From the NCBI GenBank assembly GCA_946623875.1, contig CAMORO010000002.1, positions 1 to 64,000 of the forward strand: DNA of 64,000 nucleotides, written 5' to 3'. Every line of letters begins with the position of its first letter. The first letter of the stretch is position 1. This DNA is from an uncultured Lachnospiraceae bacterium (GTDB lineage Bacteria > Bacillota > Clostridia > Lachnospirales > Lachnospiraceae). The notes below the pieces were generated by a model. It ran no database searches, was not told the origin of the DNA, and saw nothing but the letters and a program-made list of their open reading frames with translations. Of the stretch, positions 35,836 through 43,944 are shown one piece after another. Both the position numbers and the translations under genes were made by a program.

Positions 35836-36231
35836 ATGAATATCGGTTTGATCGCTCATGACTCTAAGAAGAAGCTTATGCAGAATTTCTGCATTGCATA
35901 CAGAGGTATACTCAGCAAGAATGTTTTATATGCAACAGGTACAACCGGACGCCTTATAGAAGAAGTGACCAATCTTTCAATTCATAAATATCTGGCGGGA
36001 CATCTTGGAGGAGAACAGCAGATAGGCGCACAGATCGAACACAATGAGATCGATCTTATGATATTCCTGCGTGATCCGTTATCGCCCAAGTCACATGAGC
36101 CTGATGTCGGATACATCATAAGATTGTGTGATATTCATAATATTCCTCTTGCAACCAATCTTGCAACCGCGGAGTTACTTATCAAATCCTTAGACAGAGG
36201 GGATATGGAATGGCGTGAAATGTACAAATAG
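35836..36231 (+). CDS. mgsA: Methylglyoxal synthase MgsA with altered catalytic residue
   Basis: 131 aa against 152 in E. coli. LYATGTTGRLIEEVT, LGGEQQIGAQIE, RDPLSPKSHEPDVG and NIPLATNLATAELLIKS align with MgsA throughout. The E. coli catalytic base Asp71 (GGDQQ) is Glu60 here (GGEQQ), and WDPL reads RDPL; the His98/Asp101 pair (HxPDV) is kept. MgsA makes methylglyoxal from dihydroxyacetone phosphate when phosphate is short. Activity may be low or altered. AATGGAGG ribosome site; the last 17 bases overlap the next gene. Confidence 0.9.
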   Translation: MNIGLIAHDSKKKLMQNFCIAYRGILSKNVLYATGTTGRLIEEVTNLSIHKYLAGHLGGEQQIGAQIEHNEIDLMIFLRDPLSPKSHEPDVGYIIRLCDIHNIPLATNLATAELLIKSLDRGDMEWREMYK

Positions 36232-37186
36232 TCTTATCCTTACATTATGCATACTGACCTTATTCGCGCTTACGGGATGCTCTGAAACATATTTTGCGCA
36301 ACCGTATGATTACAGAACACGGCAATCTGCTTTTTCCTTTGACAATGCCAGTGGTTCCGATACGGCCCCTCCTTTTGCCGCCGGTCTGTGTGTGGCTTCA
36401 GATGAGAACTCAGCAGACGGTCCTGCTTTAAACGGTGCCGTTGCGGCAGGTCTTTTTGATGTGAACGCATGCGGAACACTTTATTCAAAAGAAGTACATG
36501 AAAGGCTTGCACCGGCTTCGCTCACCAAGGTAATGACTGCACTTGTCGCCCTTAAATACGGGCATCCGGATGATATGATCACGGCTTCATCGGCTGTCAA
36601 TATCACTGAATCGGGTGCACAGCTTGTCGGTATAAAGGAAGGCGACCGCATGAGCCTTGAGCAGGCACTTCACGGTCTTCTTATGTATTCGGGAAATGAC
36701 GCAGCCGTAGTGATCGCCGAATACATTTCGGGTAATGTTGACGAGTTTTGTCTTCTTATGAATGAGGAAGCGAACAAGCTCGGAGCTACCAACACCCATT
36801 TTGTCAATCCGCACGGCCTCTCGGCCGACGATCATTACACAACGGCATATGACCTTTACCTTATCTTTAATGAGGCAATGAAGTACGATAAGTTCAGGGA
36901 GATCATCGGCAAGAGTGAATATCAGACAACCTACAGTGACCGCGACGGGAATTCAAAGGAAATGGATATAACGAATTCCAATCTGTATCTTACCGGAGAT
37001 AAAAACATGCCTTCGGGAGTGACCGTTCTCGGTGGTAAAACAGGTACGACCAATAAGGCCGGATCATGTCTTATACTTTTGTCGAATGATGATAAAGGAA
37101 ATCCGTATATTTCGGTGATCTTAAAGGCTGCAGACAAGGATATACTGTATACTGAAATGACAACTCTGCTTGAACAGATTCCATAG
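36215..37186 (+). CDS. Serine-type D-Ala-D-Ala carboxypeptidase (S11 family), lipoprotein
   Basis: 323 aa from GTG 36215. The N-terminus LILTLCILTLFALTGC ends in a lipobox (LTGC), so it is lipid-anchored outside the membrane rather than tethered by the usual C-terminal amphipathic helix, which is missing. Catalytic motifs: ASLTK (Ser about 102), YSGN and GGKTGTT, plus NPHGLSADDHYTTAYDL. It trims the terminal D-Ala from stem peptides, limiting cross-linking. It overlaps mgsA by 17 bases. The 77-base gap after it contains the next promoter. Confidence 0.92.
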   Translation: MKCTNSLILTLCILTLFALTGCSETYFAQPYDYRTRQSAFSFDNASGSDTAPPFAAGLCVASDENSADGPALNGAVAAGLFDVNACGTLYSKEVHERLAPASLTKVMTALVALKYGHPDDMITASSAVNITESGAQLVGIKEGDRMSLEQALHGLLMYSGNDAAVVIAEYISGNVDEFCLLMNEEANKLGATNTHFVNPHGLSADDHYTTAYDLYLIFNEAMKYDKFREIIGKSEYQTTYSDRDGNSKEMDITNSNLYLTGDKNMPSGVTVLGGKTGTTNKAGSCLILLSNDDKGNPYISVILKAADKDILYTEMTTLLEQIP

Positions 37187-37195
37187 ATATTACTG

Positions 37196-37224
37196 TTGTT
37201 TTTTGGCATGAAATAATCTATAAT
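37196..37224 (+). promoter_or_regulatory. Promoter for the small P-loop gene
   Basis: TTGTTT (37196-37201), 17 bases, perfect TATAAT (37219-37224), followed 27 bases later by AAAGGAGGAG and the start codon. Confidence 0.55.
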
Positions 37225-37263
37225 TACTGTATGTAGTTATTAAATACAAAGGAGGAGATAACA

Positions 37264-37686
37264 ATGATACAATTGATCGTTGGCGAAAAGGGTAAGGGAA
37301 AGACCAAGCATCTGCTTGAGAAGGTTAATGCATCAGCCAAGACCAGTAACGGTAATATTGTTTATCTTGACAAGAATTCCAAACATATGTATGAACTCAA
37401 CAATAAGATTCGCCTGATTAATGCATCTGAGTATCCGATTTCTTCCGAAGATGAATTCGTTGGGTTCGTTTGCGGAATTGTATCCCAGGATCACGACCTG
37501 GAACAGGTATATTTTGACAGTTTTATGGATGTGGCTTACATCAAGGATCGCACAAAGGTTGAGGATATCGTAAAGAAGCTTGATAAGATCAGTGAGCAGT
37601 TCAAGGTTGATTTTATTATTAGTGTCAGTCTTGATGCTTCCGAGCTGTCGGAATACATGCAGTCAAAGGTTATTGTATCTCTCTGA
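37264..37686 (+). CDS. Small P-loop protein of unknown function
   Basis: 140 aa. The first residues MIQLIVGEKGKGKTKHLLEKV form a Walker A motif (GEKGKGKT) after a beta strand; LEQVYFDSFMDVAY and KVDFIISVSLDASEL look like later strands of the same fold. It has no recognisable helicase or kinase signature and is too short for a full AAA domain. Strong AGGAGG site and its own promoter suggest it is well expressed. I recall similar proteins in other Lachnospiraceae but no known function. Confidence 0.75.
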   Translation: MIQLIVGEKGKGKTKHLLEKVNASAKTSNGNIVYLDKNSKHMYELNNKIRLINASEYPISSEDEFVGFVCGIVSQDHDLEQVYFDSFMDVAYIKDRTKVEDIVKKLDKISEQFKVDFIISVSLDASELSEYMQSKVIVSL

Positions 37687-37735
37687 TTTGATTTAACTTT
37701 ATATTCAATGTTCAAGAGCAGATTATCCTGCAATA

Positions 37736-37764
37736 AGGAGGGGGAATGTCCGATTCTCCCTCCT
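37736..37764 (+). other. RNA hairpin in the 5' region of the HlyD-like gene
   Basis: AGGAGGGGGAAT, loop GTCCG, ATTCTCCCTCCT: a 12-bp stem with one G-U pair. No U-run follows, so it is a weak terminator candidate. A strong ribosome-binding-like AGGAGGGGG lies in the stem 45 bases before the GTG start of the downstream gene. Could be an mRNA processing or stability structure. Confidence 0.5.
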
Positions 37765-37788
37765 ATATGCTTGTAAGGGGCAGTATAA

Positions 37789-39192
37789 GTGGCACACAAA
37801 AGAAGGACTGATAATAATAAGGTAAGAAAATACAGACCTCCTATAAATATTAATCCCGGGTTGATAATATTCGGGTTTCTTTTTGTGTATATTGTTGTTG
37901 TTATCGTATCTTATTTCAGAAGCGAGCACATAGCACCATATGAGGTTACCATGGGTTCGCTCGCCGTAAACAATACATATCGCGGGGTGGCTCTTCGGGA
38001 TGAAACGGTTGTCAGCTCCAATTTTGCGGGATATATCAATTACTATGCAAGAGAAGGTGAAAAGGTTGCAAACAACTCGATGGTTTATACCGTTGATGCA
38101 ACCGGTAAGATAAATGACCTTATCAATAATGATACAAGCGGAACGACACTGCTGAGTAAAGAGGATATGTCCGAGCTTAAGACATCGATCACGGATTTTG
38201 CGTCGGGATTTGATCCTGTCAATTACGAGGAAACCTATCACTTCAAGTTCGATATTCAGGGTACAGTACTTAAGATAGCCAATTACAAGGTTCTTTCCGG
38301 TATCGATGCTTATAAATCCGGTGATTATTCCGATAATGTCAATTTCGGATATTCGCCGGCTTCAGGCATACTTGTTTATTCGGTTGACGGCTATGAAACA
38401 CTTACCGCCGAGGATATTACAAAGGCGCTGCTTTACAACGAGGAATACGAAAAGAAACAGTTCGTAAGTAATGACCTGATAGCTGACGGAGATCCGGCCT
38501 TTAAGATCATAACGTCGGAGGAATGGTCAATACTTATTGAGATAGATGAAGAAAAATGTCGTGAGATCGAGGATGAAAGCTATGTAAATGTAAGGTTCCT
38601 TAAGAACAATTATACTGCGTGGGCTGCTCTTTCAATACTGAGACAGGATGGTACCATATTTGCCAAGCTTGATTTCAACAATTCCATGGTGACCTTTGCA
38701 ACGGACAGATTTATAGAGCTTGAGCTTATTTCGGATGCCGACGAGGGACTTAAGATACCCAATTCCGCAATTGTTGAGAAAGCATTTTATTTAATTCCCG
38801 AGGAATATCTGGCCTATGATGAGTCGGGAAATGACGAAGGATTCTACAGAGAAGCTTATCTTGAAGACGGAACAGTAACCAAGGAGTTCGTCAAGGCCAC
38901 CATATATGCTTCGTATGACGGTCAGCTTTACGTGGATGATAAGGCATTTATGATCGGTGATTATATAATAAAGCCCGGTAATGATGAAAAATATCCGATA
39001 AGCAAGCAGGGTATGCTGACCGGCGTGTATAACATCAACAAGGGGTATGCCGATTTTAAACAGATCACAGTACTTTATCATAATGAGGAATATTCGATAG
39101 TCAAGTCCAATACTCAGTACGGACTTAATGTTTATGACCATATTGTTCTTAAGGGTGACACGGTTGACGCCGATGATTTTATTTATGAATAA
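37789..39192 (+). CDS. HlyD-like membrane-fusion/adaptor protein
   Basis: 467 aa from GTG 37789 with AAGGGG upstream. Basic N-terminus, one membrane helix at about 22-45 (NPGLIIFGFLFVYIVVVIVSYF) and a large extracytoplasmic part. The segment YRGVALRDETVVSSNFAGYINYYAREGEKVANNSMV is a split lipoyl/biotinyl-like half as in HlyD adaptors; a second barrel-like region lies near SEEWSILIEID. No exporter or ABC gene is adjacent. It sits with yggS and sepF, a linkage I remember from other Clostridia, suggesting an envelope or division role rather than classic secretion. Confidence 0.75.
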   Translation: MAHKRRTDNNKVRKYRPPININPGLIIFGFLFVYIVVVIVSYFRSEHIAPYEVTMGSLAVNNTYRGVALRDETVVSSNFAGYINYYAREGEKVANNSMVYTVDATGKINDLINNDTSGTTLLSKEDMSELKTSITDFASGFDPVNYEETYHFKFDIQGTVLKIANYKVLSGIDAYKSGDYSDNVNFGYSPASGILVYSVDGYETLTAEDITKALLYNEEYEKKQFVSNDLIADGDPAFKIITSEEWSILIEIDEEKCREIEDESYVNVRFLKNNYTAWAALSILRQDGTIFAKLDFNNSMVTFATDRFIELELISDADEGLKIPNSAIVEKAFYLIPEEYLAYDESGNDEGFYREAYLEDGTVTKEFVKATIYASYDGQLYVDDKAFMIGDYIIKPGNDEKYPISKQGMLTGVYNINKGYADFKQITVLYHNEEYSIVKSNTQYGLNVYDHIVLKGDTVDADDFIYE

Positions 39193-39203
39193 GAGGTATG
39201 TAT

Positions 39204-39899
39204 ATGTTAAAGGATAATCTTGAAGAAGTACGCAGGAACATGGAAGCGGCAGCCCTAAGGTGCGGTCGGAGCATCGATGAAGTCACCTTGATCGCCGTCA
39301 GCAAGACAAAGCCTGCAGAGATGATAAAAGAGGTATACGATCTTGGAGTCAGGGATTTTGGTGAGAACAAGGTACAGGAACTTGTTGATAAATATGACAG
39401 ACTGCCGGATGATATCAGATGGCACCTTATAGGACACCTCCAGACAAACAAGGTTAAATATGTTATTGATAAGGCTTATCTGATACACAGTGTTGATTCC
39501 ATTAAGCTTGCAAGGGAAATAAGCAAGGAAGCAGGGAAGCGTGGCATATGTGCCAATATCCTTATTGAAGTGAACGCAGCGGGAGAGGAAAGCAAATTCG
39601 GTTTTAGTCCGGATGAGGTTATTGATGCCGTACAGGAAATAGCCAAATTGCCTTCGATTTACATAAAAGGTCTTATGACTGTGGCACCATATGTTGCGGT
39701 CAGCGAGGAAAACAGGCAATTTTTTGTCAAAATAAAGCAATTAACTGTTGACATAATGCAAAAAAACATAGATAATGTATCTATGGATTTTATTTCCATG
39801 GGTATGTCAGGCGATTATGAGGTCGCCATTGAAGAAGGGGCAACGTACATACGGGTGGGAACGTCCATATTTGGTGAGAGGAATTATAATATTAAATAA
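39204..39899 (+). CDS. yggS: YggS-family pyridoxal phosphate-binding protein
   Basis: 231 aa from ATG 39204, eight bases after AGAGG; ATG 39198 is too close. LIAVSKTKPAEMI contains the PLP lysine, then DFGENKVQEL, WHLIGHLQTNK, IHSVDSIKLA and the late SMGMSGDYEVAIEEGATYIRVGTSIFG. Alanine-racemase-like barrel that binds PLP and controls vitamin B6 and amino acid homeostasis. Conserved upstream of sepF. Confidence 0.95.
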   Translation: MLKDNLEEVRRNMEAAALRCGRSIDEVTLIAVSKTKPAEMIKEVYDLGVRDFGENKVQELVDKYDRLPDDIRWHLIGHLQTNKVKYVIDKAYLIHSVDSIKLAREISKEAGKRGICANILIEVNAAGEESKFGFSPDEVIDAVQEIAKLPSIYIKGLMTVAPYVAVSEENRQFFVKIKQLTVDIMQKNIDNVSMDFISMGMSGDYEVAIEEGATYIRVGTSIFGERNYNIK

Positions 39900-39912
39900 G
39901 GAGAGTGGGAAA

Positions 39913-40431
39913 ATGGCTTTTTTTGACAACTTACTTAAGTCGATGAAGTACAACGACGAGGATTTTGATGACGAGTACTTCGACGAAGAGGATGAGATCG
40001 AGGACACTGCGGCGCAGCGAAGATCCATCAAATCAACGACTCTTGAGGATGATTATGACAAGTCATATGGAAGGGCATCCAATAAGGTAACCTCAATAGG
40101 AGGAAGGTCGTCAGCTAAGAGCATCAGGCCAAGCGGAAATGTTAATGAGGTTTGTGTTATCAAGCCTACCAATGTAAACGATTCAAGAGAGATCACAGAC
40201 ACATTGCTTTCAAACAGGACAGTAGTTCTTAATGTGGAAGGGCTTGATATGGATGTTGCCCAGAGGATCATTGATTTTACTTCCGGTTCGACCTATGCAG
40301 TCGGAGGTAATCTTCAGAAGATTTCACATTATATTTTTATAATAACCCCGAGAAATGTCGATATTTCCGGTGATTTCCAGGAGATACTTTCAGGTGCGTT
40401 TGATGTACCTGCATTAAATACCAAATATTAA
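39913..40431 (+). CDS. sepF: Cell division protein SepF
   Basis: 172 aa from ATG 39913 (AAGGAGAG upstream); the track start at 39775 lies inside yggS. N-terminal MAFFDNLLKSMKYN is a membrane-binding amphipathic helix, followed by an acidic linker (DDEYFDEEDEIED) and the SepF core from about residue 80: VCVIKPTNVNDSREITDTLLSNRTVVLNVEG with FTSGSTYAVGG. SepF anchors FtsZ to the membrane and aligns the Z ring. Its gene ends in an intrinsic terminator. Confidence 0.95.
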   Translation: MAFFDNLLKSMKYNDEDFDDEYFDEEDEIEDTAAQRRSIKSTTLEDDYDKSYGRASNKVTSIGGRSSAKSIRPSGNVNEVCVIKPTNVNDSREITDTLLSNRTVVLNVEGLDMDVAQRIIDFTSGSTYAVGGNLQKISHYIFIITPRNVDISGDFQEILSGAFDVPALNTKY

Positions 40432-40444
40432 TTGACTGATGAAG

Positions 40445-40480
40445 CAACCTTTCTGCTTTTGCGGAAAGGTTGTTTTTTTT
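40445..40480 (+). terminator. Intrinsic terminator after sepF
   Basis: CAACCTTTCTGC and GCGGAAAGGTTG pair over 12 bp (one G-U) around a TTTT loop and are followed by eight T residues. It begins 13 bases after the sepF stop and ends 14 bases before the aroB start, so it should isolate aroB from upstream transcription or attenuate it. Confidence 0.9.
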
Positions 40481-40494
40481 ATGAGAGGTTTAAG

Positions 40495-41595
40495 ATGGAG
40501 AATGTTATTACTGTAAGTGTACGAAATGTTGCACCTTATGATGTTGTTATAAGAGATGATTTTAAGGAGCTTGGGCCAAGGCTTGAAACGTTGTATGATC
40601 ATGAACGTAAGTTATGCATAATCGCAGACGCAAATGTATCGAAGTTATACGGGGACGTTCTGAAAGAAGAACTTAATAAAACGTATGTAAGTGTTGATAT
40701 CCTATCTCTGGAGCTTGGAGAAGAAAACAAATCACTTGACACTGTTTCTAAGTGCTACACCTTCCTTACAGAACACAGATACAGCAGAAAGGATGCCGTT
40801 ATCGCGCTTGGCGGAGGCATATGCGGTGATGTGGCCGGTTATGTGGCAGCCACCTATATGCGGGGCATAGGCTTTATACAGGTGCCCACAACACTTCTGT
40901 CCATGGTGGATTCAAGCAGCGGCGGTAAGACCGGAGTGAATTTTAAATCCTATAAGAATATGGTCGGCGCTTTTAAGATGCCCGAACTTGTTTATATCAA
41001 TACATCTACATTAAAAACCCTGAATGACAGAGAGTATTCAACCGGAATGGCCGAGATCTTAAAGGCCGGGCTTATAAGGGACGGTATCTTTTACGAATGG
41101 CTCATAAATAACTTTTCGGAGATAAACGACCGTGAAACAGAGTATGTCAATGAAATGATACTTAAGAGTGTCAATATTAAGAGACTATATGTTGAAAAGG
41201 ATCCGTATGAGAAAAATGAACGTGCTATACTTAATTTCGGACATACTGTAGGCCATGCACTTGAGAAATATACAGGGTTTAAATACAGCCACGGCGAATG
41301 TGTAGCACTTGGTTCCGTGGCAGCAGCGTACATTTCATGGAAAAAGGACTTTCTTAGTATGGAAGAGTATTATGAAATACGTGATATGTTTGTTCCCTTT
41401 GGACTCCCGATATCCATACAGGATATAGATATTGAAAAGATAATTGAATATTTAAGATCGGATAAGAAGAACAGCGAAGGACATATACGTTTTATCCTCC
41501 TTAAAAAGATCGGTAAGGGCATAATATCCGATGAGGTAACTGAGGACGAGATAAGAGAGGCTGTCAGACAGATTGTGTACGATCCAAATGAATAA
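40495..41595 (+). CDS. aroB: 3-dehydroquinate synthase AroB
   Basis: 366 aa from ATG 40495 (GAGAGGT upstream); the track start would run through the terminator. NAD-binding ALGGGICGDVAGYVAATYMRG, PTTLLSMVDSSSGGKTGVN, GMAEILKAGLI, and zinc ligands in NFGHTVGHALE and SHGECVALG. It converts DAHP to 3-dehydroquinate, step 2 of the shikimate pathway. No promoter is visible between terminator and start, so expression may depend on read-through or a promoter inside sepF. Confidence 0.95.
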   Translation: MENVITVSVRNVAPYDVVIRDDFKELGPRLETLYDHERKLCIIADANVSKLYGDVLKEELNKTYVSVDILSLELGEENKSLDTVSKCYTFLTEHRYSRKDAVIALGGGICGDVAGYVAATYMRGIGFIQVPTTLLSMVDSSSGGKTGVNFKSYKNMVGAFKMPELVYINTSTLKTLNDREYSTGMAEILKAGLIRDGIFYEWLINNFSEINDRETEYVNEMILKSVNIKRLYVEKDPYEKNERAILNFGHTVGHALEKYTGFKYSHGECVALGSVAAAYISWKKDFLSMEEYYEIRDMFVPFGLPISIQDIDIEKIIEYLRSDKKNSEGHIRFILLKKIGKGIISDEVTEDEIREAVRQIVYDPNE

Positions 41596-41600
41596 ATAAA

Positions 41601-41745
41601 TGTAACTATTCAGAACAGGCTCAAAATACTTCGTATTTTTCGCTGCTTTGGATTCATCCAATACATAAATTTATAAAATATGCCCCTTACAAGCAAGCTT
41701 GACGGTTCATATTTTAAAATTTATGTGCTGTTCTGAATAGTTACA
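41601..41745 (+). mobile_element. 145-bp miniature inverted-repeat element (MITE-like)
   Basis: Perfect 18-bp terminal inverted repeats: TGTAACTATTCAGAACAG at 41601-41618 and its complement at 41728-41745. AATAAA flanks both sides (41595-41600 and 41746-41751), a possible target duplication, though AT-rich. Inside, CATAAATTTATAAAATATG near 41663 pairs with CATATTTTAAAATTTATG near 41709 with one unpaired base, and the left half carries two small hairpins (AAAATACTTCGTATTTT; TTGGATTCATCCAA). No coding capacity. It fills the aroB-lspA gap. Confidence 0.75.
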
Positions 41746-41771
41746 AATAAACTATGATTAAAGAGGTTGAT

Positions 41772-42311
41772 ATGAATAAGAAACTACGTTTATTAGCAGA
41801 CTTGATCGCTGTGATGATCCTGGTGGCCATCGACCAGCTCACGAAGTCATATGCCGTTAATTCCCTCAAAGACAAAACGCCGGTTATTTTAATCAGGGGC
41901 GTACTGCAGTTGTACTATCTGCCAAACGGAAATACAGGTGCGGCTTTTGGAATTCTTTCCGGTCACAGGGTGTTATTTTTATTGATAGCCACTCTTGTCG
42001 TTGGTGTTATTGTATACGCTCTTATCAGTATCCCGGATCAGAAAAGATTTGTTATTTTACGCGTATTGCTTGTGTTTATCGCGGCCGGAGGGATAGGCAA
42101 CATGATAGACCGCTTTATGCTCGGGTATGTTATTGATTTTATTTATTTCTACCTGATTAACTTTCCGATATTCAATGTTGCGGACTGTTATGTAACAGTC
42201 GCTACCATATCGGTTGCCCTGCTGATACTGTTTAGATATAAGGATGAGGATTTTAAGCTCCTGGAGAAAGAATTAAAGTTTAAAAAGAAACGGGAGCAGG
42301 ATAATGAATGA
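41772..42311 (+). CDS. lspA: Lipoprotein signal peptidase LspA
   Basis: 179 aa from ATG 41772 with AAAGAGG upstream; the track ATG 41754 precedes that site. Four membrane helices; catalytic Asp residues in GGIGNMIDRFMLGYVIDFI and FNVADCYV, and the N-terminal DQLTKSYA and NTGAAFGIL motifs. Cleaves signal peptides of diacylglyceryl prolipoproteins in the membrane, such as the carboxypeptidase at 36215. Overlaps rluD by eight bases; the repeat element ends 26 bases upstream. Confidence 0.95.
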   Translation: MNKKLRLLADLIAVMILVAIDQLTKSYAVNSLKDKTPVILIRGVLQLYYLPNGNTGAAFGILSGHRVLFLLIATLVVGVIVYALISIPDQKRFVILRVLLVFIAAGGIGNMIDRFMLGYVIDFIYFYLINFPIFNVADCYVTVATISVALLILFRYKDEDFKLLEKELKFKKKREQDNE

Positions 42312-43212
42312 TTACGGCTTCATATGTCAGGATGAACAGAAAGATCTCAGGATAGACAGATGCATAGCGGACATGTATGAGGACATTTCACGATCATACA
42401 TTCAGAAGCTTATAAAGGACGGAGCTGTTTTTGTAAATGATAAGGCTGTCAAGGCAAGCTACAGAGTATCGCTCGGGGACCGTATAAGCTTCAGTGCGCC
42501 CGAAGCCTGCATTCCGGATATTGTTCCCGAAGATATTCCTCTTGACATACTGTATGAAGATGATGATGTACTGGTTGTGAACAAGCCCAAGGGAATGGTA
42601 GTACACCCGGCTTTTGGACATTACAGCGGCACACTTGTAAATGCTCTTATGTATCATTGCCGTGACAGTCTGTCGGGAATAAACGGGGTTATGCGTCCCG
42701 GGATAGTTCACCGCATCGATATGGATACAACAGGTGCCTTACTTGTATGTAAAAATGATAAGGCACATCTTGCAATAGCCGGGCAGCTTAGAGAGCACAC
42801 GGTAAACAGAGTGTATACGACTCTTGTTCACGGTGTTATAAAGGATGAAGAGGGAAGGATAGAAGCACCTATAGGCAGAAGTGAAAAAGACCGTAAGAAA
42901 ATGGCTGTGAATTACCGCACAGGTAAAGAGGCCGTAACCAATTATAAGGTAATTAAGCGTTTCGACAAATATACACTTCTTGAATGCAGGCTTGAAACAG
43001 GAAGGACCCATCAGATACGTGTGCATCTTAGCAGTATCGGATATCCTGTGGTCGGAGATGAGCTGTACTGTTCTTTGAAACCGCCCTGTAAGCTAAAAGG
43101 TCAGACACTTCATGCGGGTATTATCGGCTTTATTCATCCGACATCAAATGAATATATGGAATTTTGTGCACCATTACCCGAATATTTTAAAGAATTGCTC
43201 AATAAACTGTAA
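42304..43212 (+). CDS. rluD: 23S rRNA pseudouridine synthase RluD
   Basis: 302 aa. S4 domain (LRIDRCIADMYEDISRSYIQKLIKDG) then RluA-type catalytic domain: PGIVHRIDMDTTGALLVCKND carries the catalytic Asp, and LETGRTHQIRVHLSSIGYPVVGD follows. Pairing with lspA (lspA-rluD overlap) is the standard Firmicutes arrangement for RluD/YlyB, which modifies helix 69 uridines of 23S rRNA. Confidence 0.92.
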   Translation: MNDYGFICQDEQKDLRIDRCIADMYEDISRSYIQKLIKDGAVFVNDKAVKASYRVSLGDRISFSAPEACIPDIVPEDIPLDILYEDDDVLVVNKPKGMVVHPAFGHYSGTLVNALMYHCRDSLSGINGVMRPGIVHRIDMDTTGALLVCKNDKAHLAIAGQLREHTVNRVYTTLVHGVIKDEEGRIEAPIGRSEKDRKKMAVNYRTGKEAVTNYKVIKRFDKYTLLECRLETGRTHQIRVHLSSIGYPVVGDELYCSLKPPCKLKGQTLHAGIIGFIHPTSNEYMEFCAPLPEYFKELLNKL

Positions 43213-43248
43213 CAATTTATCTCAAATTGGTGTATACTATAAATGTTA

Positions 43249-43284
43249 AATATTCAGGATTTGTTTTAGCCTGTTCTGAATATT
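43249..43284 (+). repeat. Inverted repeat containing an inverted end of the 41601 element
   Basis: AATATTCAG (43249-43257) and CTGAATATT (43276-43284) form a perfect 9-bp inverted repeat. Within it AGCCTGTTCTGAATA (43268-43282) is an exact complement of 15 bases of the left end of the 41601 element, including GGCT beyond the terminal repeat. It looks like a remnant copy in the 102-base rluD/kinase gap. A possible extended -10 (TG-TATACT, ending 43238) lies just before it. Confidence 0.5.
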
Positions 43285-43314
43285 AATAATGTAGTCAAAT
43301 CCACGGGAGGCTGT

Positions 43315-43938
43315 ATGAATACAATAATCACAGTAGGACGTCAGTTTGGCAGCGGTGGACGTGAAATAGGTGAAAAGCTTGCATCCAGATACGATATAAA
43401 GTTCTATGACAAGGATCTGCTTAAACGTGCAGCAAAAGAGAGCGGAATATGTACCGAGCTTTTTGAGAATAATGATGAGAAACCTACCGGAAGCTTTCTG
43501 TACAATCTGGTTACCGATACCTATTCATACGGTTATTCTTCTCCGTATGTTGAAATGCCGTTAAGCCACAAGGTTTTTCTTGCTCAATTCGATGCCATAA
43601 AGAAGATAGCGCAGGAAGGTCCGTGTGTCATAGTCGGAAGGTGTGCCGATTATGCTCTTGCAGAACTGAAAAACTGTCTTCATGTCTTTATTAATGCTCC
43701 TATAGAGGATCGTATTGAAAGAATTTCTGCCAAATATCCCGATATAAACGATCCCTCCAAAGTCAGGGATATGATCAACAAGACTGATAAGGCACGCTCC
43801 AATTATTATAATTATTATTCATCAAAGAAATGGGGCAGAGCTGCTTCCTATGATCTGTGTATTAACAGCAGTATACTCGGGATTGACGGGACTGTGGATC
43901 TTATTTCCGGATTTGTTGACAGGTTTGAAAACAAGTAA
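43315..43938 (+). CDS. Cytidylate kinase-like family protein
   Basis: 207 aa of the PF13189 family. ITVGRQFGSGGREIGEKLASRY is the nucleotide-binding loop, without the lysine of classical Walker A; IVGRCADYAL and HVFINAPIEDRIERI follow as in nucleoside-monophosphate kinases. Family members are common and often duplicated in Clostridia; the substrate is unproven, and the true Cmk is usually elsewhere. GGGAGG ribosome site; six bases before the exporter gene. Confidence 0.88.
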   Translation: MNTIITVGRQFGSGGREIGEKLASRYDIKFYDKDLLKRAAKESGICTELFENNDEKPTGSFLYNLVTDTYSYGYSSPYVEMPLSHKVFLAQFDAIKKIAQEGPCVIVGRCADYALAELKNCLHVFINAPIEDRIERISAKYPDINDPSKVRDMINKTDKARSNYYNYYSSKKWGRAASYDLCINSSILGIDGTVDLISGFVDRFENK

Positions 43939-43944
43939 AGATTT

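Noticed and set aside
37736-37764. Intrinsic terminator
   Set aside because: Stem is strong but no T-run follows; listed as an RNA hairpin only.
41601-41745. Terminator or riboswitch for lspA
   Set aside because: No T-run at the end, and perfect 18-bp ends with partial copies elsewhere fit a mobile element better.
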